Assembly: GCF_040267685.1 (NCBI RefSeq)
Contig: NZ_CP158367.1
Location: 2,418,001 to 2,482,000 of the forward strand
Source of the DNA: Proteinivorax tanatarense
Lineage (GTDB): Bacteria; Bacillota; Proteinivoracia; Proteinivoracales; Proteinivoracaceae
Direction: 5' to 3'
Length of the DNA stretch: 64,000 nt
Shown: positions 35,049-44,006 of the stretch, piece by piece
Position numbering within the stretch: position 1 is the first letter of the stretch
Layout of the letters: every line of letters starts with the position of its first letter
Position numbers and translations under genes: made by a program
The notes under the pieces: generated by a model
The model's input: only the letters and a program-made list of their open reading frames with translations
Told to the model about the DNA's origin: nothing
Databases searched by the model: none

Positions 35049-35678
35049 CTATTTTTGCAGATTGTTAAAGTAAAATATCGCCAACTGAGTTCTGTCTCTT
35101 AGGTTGAGTTTATCTAAAATAACACTCAAATAGTTCCTCACTGTACCTTCCCCCAAATAAATTTCTTTTGCAATTTCCTTATTTGAAAGCCCTTTTGCTA
35201 CTAATTTAATAATTACATATTCCTTGTCTAAAAGGCCATACTCTTTATAATCTTTCTTATTCTCCATATCAAAGGCAACAGTAGGGAGCTTGCTGATTAT
35301 CTGCTCACCAAAAACATTTTGCCCTGAACACACAGCGTTAAGCGCTGGAACAATACTATTGTAATGTTGCTTTAAAATATACCCCTTTGCCCCTATTTTT
35401 AAAGCCTTAACAATATACTCATCATCTGCAAAGGTTGTTAAAAAAAGGATCTTTGCCTTGGGAAATGTATTCAAAATTTCTTCAGCTGCATCTAATCCAC
35501 TGACCCTACCCATCCTTATATCCATTAAAAGAATATCAGGAATATGCTCTTTGTAAAGCCTTATAGCCTCTGCCCCATTGCTAGCTGTTGCTATAACTTT
35601 AAAATTTTCATTTGCCTCTATAATAGTCTTTAATGATGTTGACACCAGAGTATCATCATCTACTATTATAATTTTCAC
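35049..35678 (-). CDS. LuxR/NarL-type response regulator
   Basis: 209 residues. The receiver domain has its acidic pocket at the N-terminus (IIVDDD) and phosphoacceptor Asp in DILLMDIRMG, with T and K in FLTTF and LKQHY. The C-terminal LuxR HTH carries VAKGLSNKEIAKEIYLGEGTVRNYLS. It pairs with the histidine kinase 30 bp upstream and probably controls the divergent ABC exporter. GTG start with GGGGGAGG. Confidence 0.93.
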   Translation of the reverse strand: MKIIIVDDDTLVSTSLKTIIEANENFKVIATASNGAEAIRLYKEHIPDILLMDIRMGRVSGLDAAEEILNTFPKAKILFLTTFADDEYIVKALKIGAKGYILKQHYNSIVPALNAVCSGQNVFGEQIISKLPTVAFDMENKKDYKEYGLLDKEYVIIKLVAKGLSNKEIAKEIYLGEGTVRNYLSVILDKLNLRDRTQLAIFYFNNLQK

Positions 35679-35708
35679 GTTTACCTCCCCCTATACAGTT
35701 TGCTTTTT

Positions 35709-36773
35709 TTAAGGTTTCATAAAAGAAATAAAGATTTTAAACCCGCTAGATTGATCAAAATTTATAACGCCATTTAATGACGCAACCCTCTGTTTTATAC
35801 TTTCAATCCCCATACCTTTAAAAGTTGCTAAGCTTGCTTTTTGTTTTCCATTATCACGTATAACTAACTGATAAAATTTAGGATGTTCATACAAAGTTAT
35901 AGATACATGGTCAGCATTAGAGTGCTTCATGACATTTGACAAAGCCTCTTTAATGATGGCAATGACTGCATATTTAGCTTTCGCTGGCATCTTTTCACTC
36001 ACTTCATACTCTAATGTTGTTTTGCAAAAGGTAAAATTTTTTATTATTTTATTAATTTCACCATAAAGGTCGATAGAGTGTTCATGCAAATCATGGACAC
36101 TTTTTCTTATGGAATTCATGCCTTCATCTAAAGTAACCCTAACCTTTTCTAAACTTTTTATGGTATCGTCCTCTTTACTAACAGCTATAACAGCTCCTAT
36201 TTGTAAAATTGAACTGGATAAAAGGTGTCCTACATTATCATGTATTTCTCGTGCAATTCTATTTCTTTCGTTTAATGTAGCCAAATTTACTTCTATATCT
36301 TGTTTAGTTACTAATTCACTAACTTTTTCCTCAAGGGATATGGATAGCTCTGTTAAATAGTCCCGTTGTTTTATATAATCTTCCCTCAATTTGTTTTCGT
36401 AAGTTGCTCTTTCTTTTAATAGATAAACAATAACATAGATTACTAATAATAATCCCATAGAAGCAAAAGAAAATTTCTCAAAATGCAGTACATAGGGTAC
36501 AAATGCTATAACCGTAATTATTTGTTTATTTGATTTTAATAAATCATAACTTATTAGCGGTAGAAAAAAAACAAATTGCGGATAAATAGTTGTCAAGGTT
36601 AAATAAAATATAAATCCCCATTGAGCCATTTTTTCATTATTAAAGTACTCTAAAAAACTACTTAAAGCAACAGCTAACAAAATGGCAATAACTCCTTTAC
36701 TAGGGGTAAATTCTATTAAAAGAATTATAGAAGTTATAACAAAAATAATTATTTTATTTAATATGTTCCCCAT
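35709..36773 (-). CDS. Sensor histidine kinase (HPK7/NarX-like)
   Basis: 354 residues. Four to five short membrane helices fill the first ~125 residues with almost no external loop, indicating intramembrane sensing. A coiled-coil linker and HisKA_3 domain follow, with the phospho-accepting His in NERNRIAREIHDNVGHLLSS, then a HATPase_c domain (KEALSNVMKHSNADH, DNGKQ, GMGIESIKQRV). The small-loop design is typical of LiaS/DesK-type kinases that respond to membrane stress or drugs. It is the first gene of the two-component operon. Confidence 0.92.
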   Translation of the reverse strand: MGNILNKIIIFVITSIILLIEFTPSKGVIAILLAVALSSFLEYFNNEKMAQWGFIFYLTLTTIYPQFVFFLPLISYDLLKSNKQIITVIAFVPYVLHFEKFSFASMGLLLVIYVIVYLLKERATYENKLREDYIKQRDYLTELSISLEEKVSELVTKQDIEVNLATLNERNRIAREIHDNVGHLLSSSILQIGAVIAVSKEDDTIKSLEKVRVTLDEGMNSIRKSVHDLHEHSIDLYGEINKIIKNFTFCKTTLEYEVSEKMPAKAKYAVIAIIKEALSNVMKHSNADHVSITLYEHPKFYQLVIRDNGKQKASLATFKGMGIESIKQRVASLNGVINFDQSSGFKIFISFMKP

Positions 36774-36888
36774 AAAGCTCCCCTCACTTTTTTCCTTTAT
36801 ATGGCTCTCAGTATTTTAGCTACTACTTAATCATAACACATCATTTGCCTTTTTTTTATTTTTTTCATCGTAACCACACTATTATAAG

Positions 36889-36916
36889 TTGACAATTGTC
36901 ATAGCACCCTATGACA
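36889..36916. promoter_or_regulatory. Dyad operator between two-component system and ABC exporter
   Basis: TGTCATAG (36897-36904) and CTATGACA (36909-36916) form a perfect 8-bp dyad with a 4-bp spacer. It overlaps GACAATTGTC (36891-36900) and a TTGACA -35-like hexamer (36889-36894). This is the expected type of site for the LuxR-type regulator. Confidence 0.65.
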
Positions 36917-36978
36917 TATTACACTGCCTCACTATGTGTATTTCTAATACAATAAATTAAAAGAAAGGAGATGACGCT

Positions 36979-37908
36979 ATGATTAAAATTCAAAACTTAG
37001 TAAAAAGATATGGTGAACTAGTCGCCCTTGATCATGTAAATATACAAATAGACGAGGGGGAAATTTTTGGTCTTTTAGGGCCTAATGGTTCAGGAAAAAC
37101 AACAGCTATCAATTGTCTTTTATCTCTTTTAAAATTTGACAAAGGCACAATTGAAATACTTGGAAAGGAAATGACCCCATCTTCCTATGATATTAAACGT
37201 AATATTGGTATAGTCATGCAGAACGTGGCAGTTTTTGACGAACTAACTGTCTACGAAAACATTGATTATTTTTGTGGTCTATATATAACTGACAACAAAA
37301 AACGTAAAGAACTAGTAAAAGAAGCCATAAACTTCGTAGCATTAAATGACTTTATTAAATTTCATCCCCCAAAATTAAGTGGTGGTTTGTTAAGAAGACT
37401 CAATATTGCTTGTGGTATTGCCCACAAACCAAAAATAATTATCTTAGACGAACCTACAGTAGCAGTAGACCCGCAAAGCAGAAACAAAATTTTAGAAGGC
37501 ATCAAAAAACTAAATGAGCAAGGAGCAACTATAATCTACACATCTCATTACATGGAGGAAATTGAACAACTGTGCTCAAGACTTGCTATTTTAGATAAAG
37601 GTAAAGTCATCGCTTGTGGGACAAAGGAAGAAATCAAAGGAATGATATCATTAGGAGAAAAAATTGTTGTGGAAACATTCAATATAAATAATAGCCACTT
37701 AAATAAAATGCGTGAAATACCTAATGTCGTTGAAATTGAGCACAAAGCCAATATGTTAACGGTAAAACAAAAAAACGGTCCTAGCAACCTAGTTAATATA
37801 ATTAATTTTATCACTGAAAATAATATTAGCTATGGAAAGATATATTCTGAACAACCTACTCTAAATGATGTATTCCTTGAAATAACAGGAAAAGAATTGC
37901 GAGATTAA
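36979..37908 (+). CDS. ABC-2 exporter ATP-binding protein
   Basis: 309 residues. Walker A GPNGSGKT at 34-41, signature LSGGLLRRLN, Walker B IIILDEPTVAVDP and the switch His in YTSHYMEE. The C-terminal ~80 residues form the extension common in drug and peptide exporters. Start ATG with AAAGGAG. It is the first gene of a three-gene operon with two permeases (12 bp to the next) and is divergent from a two-component system that probably induces it. Confidence 0.93.
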   Translation: MIKIQNLVKRYGELVALDHVNIQIDEGEIFGLLGPNGSGKTTAINCLLSLLKFDKGTIEILGKEMTPSSYDIKRNIGIVMQNVAVFDELTVYENIDYFCGLYITDNKKRKELVKEAINFVALNDFIKFHPPKLSGGLLRRLNIACGIAHKPKIIILDEPTVAVDPQSRNKILEGIKKLNEQGATIIYTSHYMEEIEQLCSRLAILDKGKVIACGTKEEIKGMISLGEKIVVETFNINNSHLNKMREIPNVVEIEHKANMLTVKQKNGPSNLVNIINFITENNISYGKIYSEQPTLNDVFLEITGKELRD

Positions 37909-37919
37909 GGAGGTTAATT

Positions 37920-39035
37920 ATGTCATATCACATCTTTAAATATACTTTAAAATCTCTATTCAAGGATAAAATGGCCTTATTTTGGTTAATTTTTTTCCCG
38001 CTTATCCTGGCCACCTTTTTCAACCTAGCATTTGAAAACTTAATGTCCAGCGAAGGATTTGAAAAGGTGGACATCGCTATAGTTGGCGAGAATGAAGTAA
38101 CAGAAAATCTTAACAAAGCAATGGAAAAAAGTGAGCTTTTCAATATATACCATAAAAATGAATATGAAGCTAAGCAACTTTTGTACGATAAAGAAATTAC
38201 CGGCTATATAATCAATAGAGATGAATTAGAACTTATTATCCTAGACCAAGGTCTGAATCAATCCATTACAAAAATTTTCTTAGATAATTATGTTCAAGCT
38301 TCCAGCACCATCTATAACATTATCGAAGAAAATCCACAACTAACCCAGTCAGGATTTTTAGAAGATATAGATTTTAGTAAAAGCTTTTCTGAAGAGGTTC
38401 CTATCAACAATTCCATGAATGTACTAGTAATCTTTTATTACGCTTTGCTAGCTATGACTTGTTTAATATCAGCGGTTTCTGGGTGTAATGTCACTGCTAT
38501 GATCCAAGCAAATCAAACTCCCCTGGCTGCGAGAAATAATCTGGCTCCAACACATAAGCTAAAAATGTTTTTATCAATGGGTTTAGCTTCAGTTTGCTTC
38601 CAGTTTATATCAGCTATTCTAGCCGTTTTTTATATATCACAGGTTCTAAAAGTAGATTTCGGTGATAGGGTTATTCACATAATTATATTATGTTTTGTGG
38701 GATGCTTCACAGGCACAATGTTTGGAGCTATGTTTGGAGCTTTTACAAAGTTCAAGCTAGAAGTAAAAGATATGTTGGTCTCTAATATCATTATGGTGAT
38801 GTGCTTTTTATCTGGGATGATGGTGTTGCAGGTAAAGTATATTATCCAAGAAAAGGCTCCTATTATTGCGTATATTAACCCTGCAAACCTCATTACAGAT
38901 GGCCTTTATGCACTGTACTACTATGATACTCTTGAAAGATATTTTTTTAATTTAGTAATGTTAGCTATATTAGGAATAACTTTTTGTATTATTACCATCC
39001 TTGTTTTAAGGAGGCAGAAATATGCAAGCATTTAA
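37920..39035 (+). CDS. ABC-2 exporter permease
   Basis: 371 residues: one N-terminal helix, a ~150-residue external domain (about 40-175) and five to six membrane helices in the C-terminal half, the layout of ABC2_membrane_3 (YhgE/NatB-like) permeases. ATG with AAGGAGG. The end overlaps the next permease gene by 14 bp, so both probably make a heterodimer. Confidence 0.88.
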   Translation: MSYHIFKYTLKSLFKDKMALFWLIFFPLILATFFNLAFENLMSSEGFEKVDIAIVGENEVTENLNKAMEKSELFNIYHKNEYEAKQLLYDKEITGYIINRDELELIILDQGLNQSITKIFLDNYVQASSTIYNIIEENPQLTQSGFLEDIDFSKSFSEEVPINNSMNVLVIFYYALLAMTCLISAVSGCNVTAMIQANQTPLAARNNLAPTHKLKMFLSMGLASVCFQFISAILAVFYISQVLKVDFGDRVIHIIILCFVGCFTGTMFGAMFGAFTKFKLEVKDMLVSNIIMVMCFLSGMMVLQVKYIIQEKAPIIAYINPANLITDGLYALYYYDTLERYFFNLVMLAILGITFCIITILVLRRQKYASI

Positions 39036-40185
39036 AATCTTTTTAAAAATTATATCTCGAAAATTCCTTATATCCTTTTTAATTTATACACTCATATTCG
39101 TCGGTGTAATGACTTTTTTTTCCACTAGTGACATTGATCAAATAGAGGATGCATTTGAGCTATCTCAAGTTAGGATTTCTGTTATAAACAATGATAATAC
39201 ACCTTTAGCCAATGGACTAGAAAAGTATATTAATAGCATAGGTAAACCAGTGGAAATCAAAAAAGATGACAGTAGTATCAAAGATGCACTTTTCTTTAGA
39301 GAAACAGAGTTTATTGTAACTATTCCCCAAGATTTCCAAAAGAATTTTAGCTCCTCTAACCAACAGATGATAACTACAATGTCTATACCAGATTCAACGA
39401 GTTCGCAATATGCTACAACCGTTATTGATAACTATCTAAACACTGCTAAGTTATATATAACTGCTTATCCCGAAATGCCCATGAAAAAAATTAACCAAAA
39501 AGTATACAATGATATTTCAAAGGAAGCGAATATTTCATTTTTAAACCCTACTCAAAATAACAACAATGATCTATCTGGATTAAACACTTACTTTAACTTC
39601 CTCTCTTATTTATTATTAGCAATGTTGGTGTCTATGGTGGGAAGAGTTATGCTGATTTTCAATAATAAAGAAATAAAAATGCGGCATTTTTGTTCTCCTG
39701 TAAGCAACATTAGCTATAACCTTCAAATTATTTTTTGCAACTTTTTTATTGCTTCTACTATTTGGATAATATTTCTTGTCTTAGGTTTCGTTATCAATAG
39801 TTCCTTTTACCAAATTAATTCATTGCTATTTGTAGTTAACTCCTTTGTTTTAACGGTTTTCTGCTTAAGTCTAAGTTTTTTTGTCTCTACTTTTTCAACT
39901 AAGAATTCCATTGACCCCATAGCCAATTGCCTTTCCCTCGGGTTAGCCTTTTTAGGTGGCCCATTTATCCCACAAGATCTTTTGAGTGATAAATTGAGTA
40001 CCATAGCGATCTTTAACCCTTTATATTGGTATGTAAAAGTAAATGATTCCATCGTTGACATCACAAGTTTCAGTTTTTCTACACTTCAGCCTGTTATATA
40101 TGGGATAATAGTTCAGCTTGCCTTTGCTTTTGCTATATTAGCTATAGCGCTGGTTGTAATTAAACAAAAACGACAAGCACTTTAA
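39022..40185 (+). CDS. ABC-2 exporter permease
   Basis: 387 residues with the same plan as its upstream neighbour: helix at ~10-32, external domain to ~190, six C-terminal helices. It overlaps the previous gene by 14 bp; its AGGAGGCAG ribosome-binding site lies inside that gene. It completes an exporter for an unknown amphipathic compound or peptide. Confidence 0.88.
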   Translation: MQAFKIFLKIISRKFLISFLIYTLIFVGVMTFFSTSDIDQIEDAFELSQVRISVINNDNTPLANGLEKYINSIGKPVEIKKDDSSIKDALFFRETEFIVTIPQDFQKNFSSSNQQMITTMSIPDSTSSQYATTVIDNYLNTAKLYITAYPEMPMKKINQKVYNDISKEANISFLNPTQNNNNDLSGLNTYFNFLSYLLLAMLVSMVGRVMLIFNNKEIKMRHFCSPVSNISYNLQIIFCNFFIASTIWIIFLVLGFVINSSFYQINSLLFVVNSFVLTVFCLSLSFFVSTFSTKNSIDPIANCLSLGLAFLGGPFIPQDLLSDKLSTIAIFNPLYWYVKVNDSIVDITSFSFSTLQPVIYGIIVQLAFAFAILAIALVVIKQKRQAL

Positions 40186-40199
40186 TGCTATTAACTATT

Positions 40200-40233
40200 A
40201 AGAAACGGTTTGGATTTATCCAAACCGTTTCTT
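40200..40233. terminator. Bidirectional terminator
   Basis: A perfect 15-bp stem (AAGAAACGGTTTGGA at 40200-40214 and complement at 40219-40233) with loop TTTA between convergent genes. Confidence 0.92.
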
Positions 40234-40267
40234 AATACTGATTTTTTATAGGGTAAAATCACAAACT

Positions 40268-41068
40268 TTAGCTTTCAATACTTTTTAATCTATTTTTTAA
40301 CTTACATCTTAAGTCTACAATTGTTTCATATATAATATGATTGGTTCCGGAAATATTAAAAGGTAGCTTTTCATCTTTGTTTTTTCTACACATTAATATA
40401 GTGGGTTTGTTTTTCCCATGGCTTAATCCAATTTCATACATTACGTTAGGATTTGCTCCCGAAGTATCGCCTATTACAATATCTGATTTATCAATTTGCT
40501 TTCGTATCATATCAATAATTTCATCATTATGTTCTATTTCATCTACACGTTCAACAATAGCTCCTAGTTTATCCGCAATATCACGGATGCCAAGGATATA
40601 GACATCATGGAACTCCTTAGAAAAAGGGATAGCAACAAAAATTCTTTTAGCTTTATTATTTCTTATTTTAATTTTATTGCTTATCATTTTTCTTTGTTTA
40701 TAATCTAAGTTTACAACCAAATCTTTAGCTTTTATTAACTCAATACCATATTCCGCTGCTACAATCTTTGACTGCTTACTAAACCCACTTATACTTGCAA
40801 TTATTGCTTTGTCAGCTAGTCTCTTTTGTTTTAAAAAATGAAAACTACTAGCCATAGACTTAACAACGCTAACGTCTACTTTTCTACTATAGCCTTTGCA
40901 CTTAACAATTGTTGTTATCTCTGTTCCACATGCTTTTTTCTCTTTTACCAAAATATCAATTTGTATTCCTGCTAGACCAACATCTACTTTTACTTTTCTC
41001 CCTAGCTTATAATAATAAAAGGCAACCCTTTCTTCAAGCTGATAGTTTCCCAAATTTATATAGTCCAT
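40268..41068 (-). CDS. Mrr-like nuclease domain fused to TIR/deoxyribosyltransferase-like domain
   Basis: 266 residues in two parts. Residues 8-120 have the order of an Mrr-type PD-(D/E)xK domain: an Asp in GIQIDILV (D38), then IVKCKGYSRKV (54-64) where family members have (I/V)ECKNY. The catalytic Glu is therefore Lys56. A typical GFSKQSKIVAAEYGIELI tail follows. Residues 142-226 match the nucleotide-binding TIR-like/nucleoside 2-deoxyribosyltransferase fold: FVAIPF, then DIVIGDTSGANPNVMYEIGL with a candidate catalytic Glu212. Such domains degrade or sense nucleotides in several antiphage systems, so this is a candidate defence or stress effector (inference). ATG with GGGG; monocistronic. 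Confidence 0.72.
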   Translation of the reverse strand: MDYINLGNYQLEERVAFYYYKLGRKVKVDVGLAGIQIDILVKEKKACGTEITTIVKCKGYSRKVDVSVVKSMASSFHFLKQKRLADKAIIASISGFSKQSKIVAAEYGIELIKAKDLVVNLDYKQRKMISNKIKIRNNKAKRIFVAIPFSKEFHDVYILGIRDIADKLGAIVERVDEIEHNDEIIDMIRKQIDKSDIVIGDTSGANPNVMYEIGLSHGKNKPTILMCRKNKDEKLPFNISGTNHIIYETIVDLRCKLKNRLKSIES

Positions 41069-41205
41069 GTAAAATACCCCTAAACTATTATATTTAAAAA
41101 TTTAACAACCGCTACTTTTTAAAACAAAACCTCAATTATTTCTTTGTATAAAGTGTTCTGTCATAAAAGATGTATTAGCAGATAGTTATTTTATATTTAA
41201 AATCT

Positions 41206-41245
41206 AAAAAAGATGATTTTTGCGAAATGCAAAAATCATCTTTTT
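41206..41245 (-). terminator. Terminator of the encapsulin operon
   Basis: AAAAAGATGATTTTTGC (41207-41223) pairs with GCAAAAATCATCTTTTT (41229-41245); GAAAT loop. Confidence 0.9.
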
Positions 41246-41254
41246 AATGCTTTA

Positions 41255-42046
41255 CTATATATTATATTTTACTACTAAACTAGGGTCTAGCACTCTAAAT
41301 GTAAAAGACTCAGTTATGAATAGTTTTACTTTTTTGTTGTCGTGGCCTTCGTACCCTATACTAAAGTCTTGGCCTATAGTCATTTCTAAATCTTCATGAT
41401 CATACGGTACTAATAGAGCACCTTCTAATTCTTTTGAGTAAACTATTTCAGTCTTTAAAAAATCCTCAATTAGTTTTTTCAATGGGTAGCCTTGGGAAGT
41501 TTTATTTATTAATTTCCAGCCTTCATCACCCACGATCAATGTATATGGACCGCTAGAGTAAGCGTGTTGAAGTTTTAGCACCCCAGCTGAAATTGATTCT
41601 AAAATGCCATTAGGCTCATTACCAAAACTTAGGTTATGCTCCGCTACCTCGCAAAGTCCTTTTATACCTCCGTCTTTATATCCATTATATATTGTGTTTT
41701 CTTCAAAAGCAGCTACTTTTTCTGCCGCTTCTTCTAAGGAATCTAATTCAATATCTTTAGCTCCACGGATGATATTATCCATTTCCCATCTATCTAACTC
41801 AAAGCTTATCCGTGTTTCTACTAAAGGTTTAACGCTATACATACCAGTTTTAACTTCGCCGTTATTCTCTGGTAATAACTCTAGCCTGCCATTTGTTACT
41901 GCATTAAAGTCCCAACCCTTTGGACCATCAACTTTTACAACTTTTCTAGCAGACAGGTGGGTTTTTAATACTTTGGCAGTAGTTTCTTCAATTTCCTCCC
42001 AAGCTTCCTTACTCAAAGGAGCTAATGATCTTTTAAGCATATCCAT
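41255..42046 (-). CDS. Encapsulin shell protein (family 1)
   Basis: 263 residues of the Linocin-M18/encapsulin family with the HK97 capsid fold. The start MDMLKRSLAPLSKEAWEEI is the family's N-terminal helix, and RKVVKVDGPKGWDFNAVTNGR and EENTIYNGY are conserved blocks. Shell proteins of this type self-assemble into a hollow compartment that packages the adjacent cargo. ATG with GGGGAG. It lies 21 bp behind the ferritin-like cargo gene, so the operon makes an iron-storage or detoxification nanocompartment. Confidence 0.95.
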   Translation of the reverse strand: MDMLKRSLAPLSKEAWEEIEETTAKVLKTHLSARKVVKVDGPKGWDFNAVTNGRLELLPENNGEVKTGMYSVKPLVETRISFELDRWEMDNIIRGAKDIELDSLEEAAEKVAAFEENTIYNGYKDGGIKGLCEVAEHNLSFGNEPNGILESISAGVLKLQHAYSSGPYTLIVGDEGWKLINKTSQGYPLKKLIEDFLKTEIVYSKELEGALLVPYDHEDLEMTIGQDFSIGYEGHDNKKVKLFITESFTFRVLDPSLVVKYNI

Positions 42047-42067
42047 TTTTGTATCTCCCCTTTTTAG

Positions 42068-42403
42068 TTATTTTTTCATATCTCCAATAGACAATCCGCC
42101 AGAGTCCTCTCCTTCTTCACCATGGTGCCCCATTATAGGACCTTCTTTAAATAAAGTCTCTTTTAACTCTTCATCCCAAACACCCATATTTCTTCTAAGC
42201 CACTCAATGGTCATGACGGCATGTTCTATTTCTTCATCTCTGTTATGTTCGAATATTTTCTTTAAATCTGGGTCATTTGTAGTAGCAACTCTTTGGTTGT
42301 AATAATCTACCGCTTCAACTTCCTCTTTTAAGCTTGTAATTGCTTTAGAAATGTTTTTAGTTTTTTCATCTAACTGTTCAATCGGCTCTTGATAGTTACT
42401 CAT
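42068..42403 (-). CDS. Encapsulated ferritin-like protein (EncFtn) with cargo-loading peptide
   Basis: 111 residues. Two antiparallel helices carry the metal ligands of EncFtn half-ferritins: glutamates around E27-E30 and the ExxH motif EEIEH (E58, H61). The C-terminal tail GGLSIGDMKK (102-111) resembles the encapsulin cargo-loading peptide. It should oxidise Fe(II) inside the shell encoded next door. The ATG follows GGGGAGG. A TATAAT-like -10 lies at 42424-42429 on the minus strand. Confidence 0.93.
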   Translation of the reverse strand: MSNYQEPIEQLDEKTKNISKAITSLKEEVEAVDYYNQRVATTNDPDLKKIFEHNRDEEIEHAVMTIEWLRRNMGVWDEELKETLFKEGPIMGHHGEEGEDSGGLSIGDMKK

Positions 42404-42718
42404 TATTTTACCTCCCCATATTTATTATACTATGTATGGTAACATATTCCTTCCCCTTTTGCAATAAGTTTTTAGAATGTTTTACTAATATAAATAGTAC
42501 TCAGTACTGAATTTCCAGAGTTATTTAAAAGAAAACATCCTATAGCATAGGGTTAATTTTCCTTAAATCAATATGTCTTTTCCCTAATATAAAAAAATGG
42601 CTATTCTCAGGTTTTTATTGTTAAAGTATCTATTTAAGAGATATACTACAGTTAGTTTATTTTCTCAATAAATTAAACCACCTACAGAACAACTCTAGTA
42701 GGTGGTTTAATTCAATGA
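42404..42718. other. Intergenic region upstream of the encapsulin operon
   Basis: 315 bp. It holds TATAAT (minus, 42424-42429) as a likely -10 of the encapsulin operon, without a good -35, and the terminator of the ABC operon at 42673-42710. No ORF or recognised iron-regulator box is visible. Confidence 0.5.
42673..42710 (-). terminator. Terminator of the four-gene ABC operon
   Basis: TTAAACCACCTAC (42673-42685) pairs with GTAGGTGGTTTAA (42698-42710), 12-nt loop, directly after the stop at 42719. Confidence 0.85.
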
Positions 42719-43336
42719 TTATCTTACTTTTTCTATCTTTTTCACTGTGCCATTACTTAAAGTAATAATTTCATCAAACAAGGTTGTTTTATCAACGGAA
42801 AAGCCGTGGGAGGCAACTACTATAATCTTTTCCCGTTTCTTAAACCCCATCAACAACTCTATTGCCATGTTGTAGTTTTCATCGTCTAGCGCATTAAAGG
42901 GTTCATCTAAAAGTAAAATGTCCGGCTCCTCCATTATAGCTTGACAAATTCCAAGCCTTTGTTTCATACCTAGTGAAAATGTACTCACCTTATCATTACG
43001 ATAGTTATACAAATTTACTTTTTTTAGCGCTTTCTCTATGTCAGTTAATGAAATTCTATTATTTATTGAAGCTAAGTATTTTAGATTGTAAAGGGCAGTT
43101 TCCCCTTCTAAAAATGAAGGGCTTTCAATCATAACACCAAAGCTATAGTCTTTATCTTTTACAACCTTCCCTTTATTTGGCTTTATTAACCCACAAAGCA
43201 TTCTAAGAATCATTGTTTTACCACTACCGTTATGACCTTTCAACAAATACGCCCTTCCTTTTTTTGCTTCTATGCTGACATCATGTAGTATTTCTTTGCC
43301 CTTTAAATCTTTATGTACCTGTGATAGTTTAATCAT
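42719..43336 (-). CDS. ABC transporter ATP-binding protein
   Basis: 205 residues, a short ATPase: Walker A GHNGSGKT (~34-41), signature FSLGMKQRLGIC, Walker B ILLLDEPFNALD and His switch ASHGF. The C-terminal extension is absent. It overlaps the upstream membrane gene by 8 bp and is the last of four overlapping genes that follow a broken secreted-peptide gene, so it probably powered export of, or immunity to, that peptide. Confidence 0.9.
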   Translation of the reverse strand: MIKLSQVHKDLKGKEILHDVSIEAKKGRAYLLKGHNGSGKTMILRMLCGLIKPNKGKVVKDKDYSFGVMIESPSFLEGETALYNLKYLASINNRISLTDIEKALKKVNLYNYRNDKVSTFSLGMKQRLGICQAIMEEPDILLLDEPFNALDDENYNMAIELLMGFKKREKIIVVASHGFSVDKTTLFDEIITLSNGTVKKIEKVR

Positions 43337-44006
43337 TTTTCACCTCTCCATAAAATTCATATTCTTTATTTTTAAATATACAATAAAGTATCGTAGCCAA
43401 TATCAATAATTTTGAGGTAATTAAAAGTATTGGGTGTTTCTGATAGTTTGGAGATACCACAGTTAATACTGACATAAATTGGCTATAGTAGGCTAAAAAT
43501 TGAAAAAAGATTAGCAATGTTAAGCAGCTAAAGTAAATAACAGACTTTTTAACTCGAATCATGTTAAACAAAACTATAATCAAGCCCCACTTCATAAAAG
43601 TCTGTACATATAAGCTAAAAATAAAAACTAGCCATTTTATCTCCATAGGAGTTGACTGAATAGAAAAAGCTAGATCTGCCAGCAACTTTAAAGCTGACAG
43701 TATCAACACAGTTTTACCAACTTCAAAAATTGTAAATTTATAAAATGCTGCCTTTGAACTCCTTGGAATAATATAATCTGATAGTAAAAATAAATTACTT
43801 GTTTTACTCATAAGAAAATATATAAAAATTGCACCGACAGCTAAATTTAACGTTAAAAGAAAAACTGACAGATCCCCTGTTCCATTGTTCACAGCTGTAA
43901 CAAGTTGTTCTATTCCACTAAAATTCCAACTTTTAGTATAGCTCACCGCCATCCTGTTAATCAAATAAAAAAAAGCGGTGACATAAAAAATATTCCTTCG
44001 TTTCAT
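43329..44006 (-). CDS. ABC-2-like membrane protein
   Basis: 225 residues and six predicted membrane helices, no recognisable motif. Its start overlaps the previous stop (TAATG) and its end overlaps the ATPase gene. It is probably one of three permease subunits of the same exporter. Confidence 0.75.
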   Translation of the reverse strand: MKRRNIFYVTAFFYLINRMAVSYTKSWNFSGIEQLVTAVNNGTGDLSVFLLTLNLAVGAIFIYFLMSKTSNLFLLSDYIIPRSSKAAFYKFTIFEVGKTVLILSALKLLADLAFSIQSTPMEIKWLVFIFSLYVQTFMKWGLIIVLFNMIRVKKSVIYFSCLTLLIFFQFLAYYSQFMSVLTVVSPNYQKHPILLITSKLLILATILYCIFKNKEYEFYGEVKND

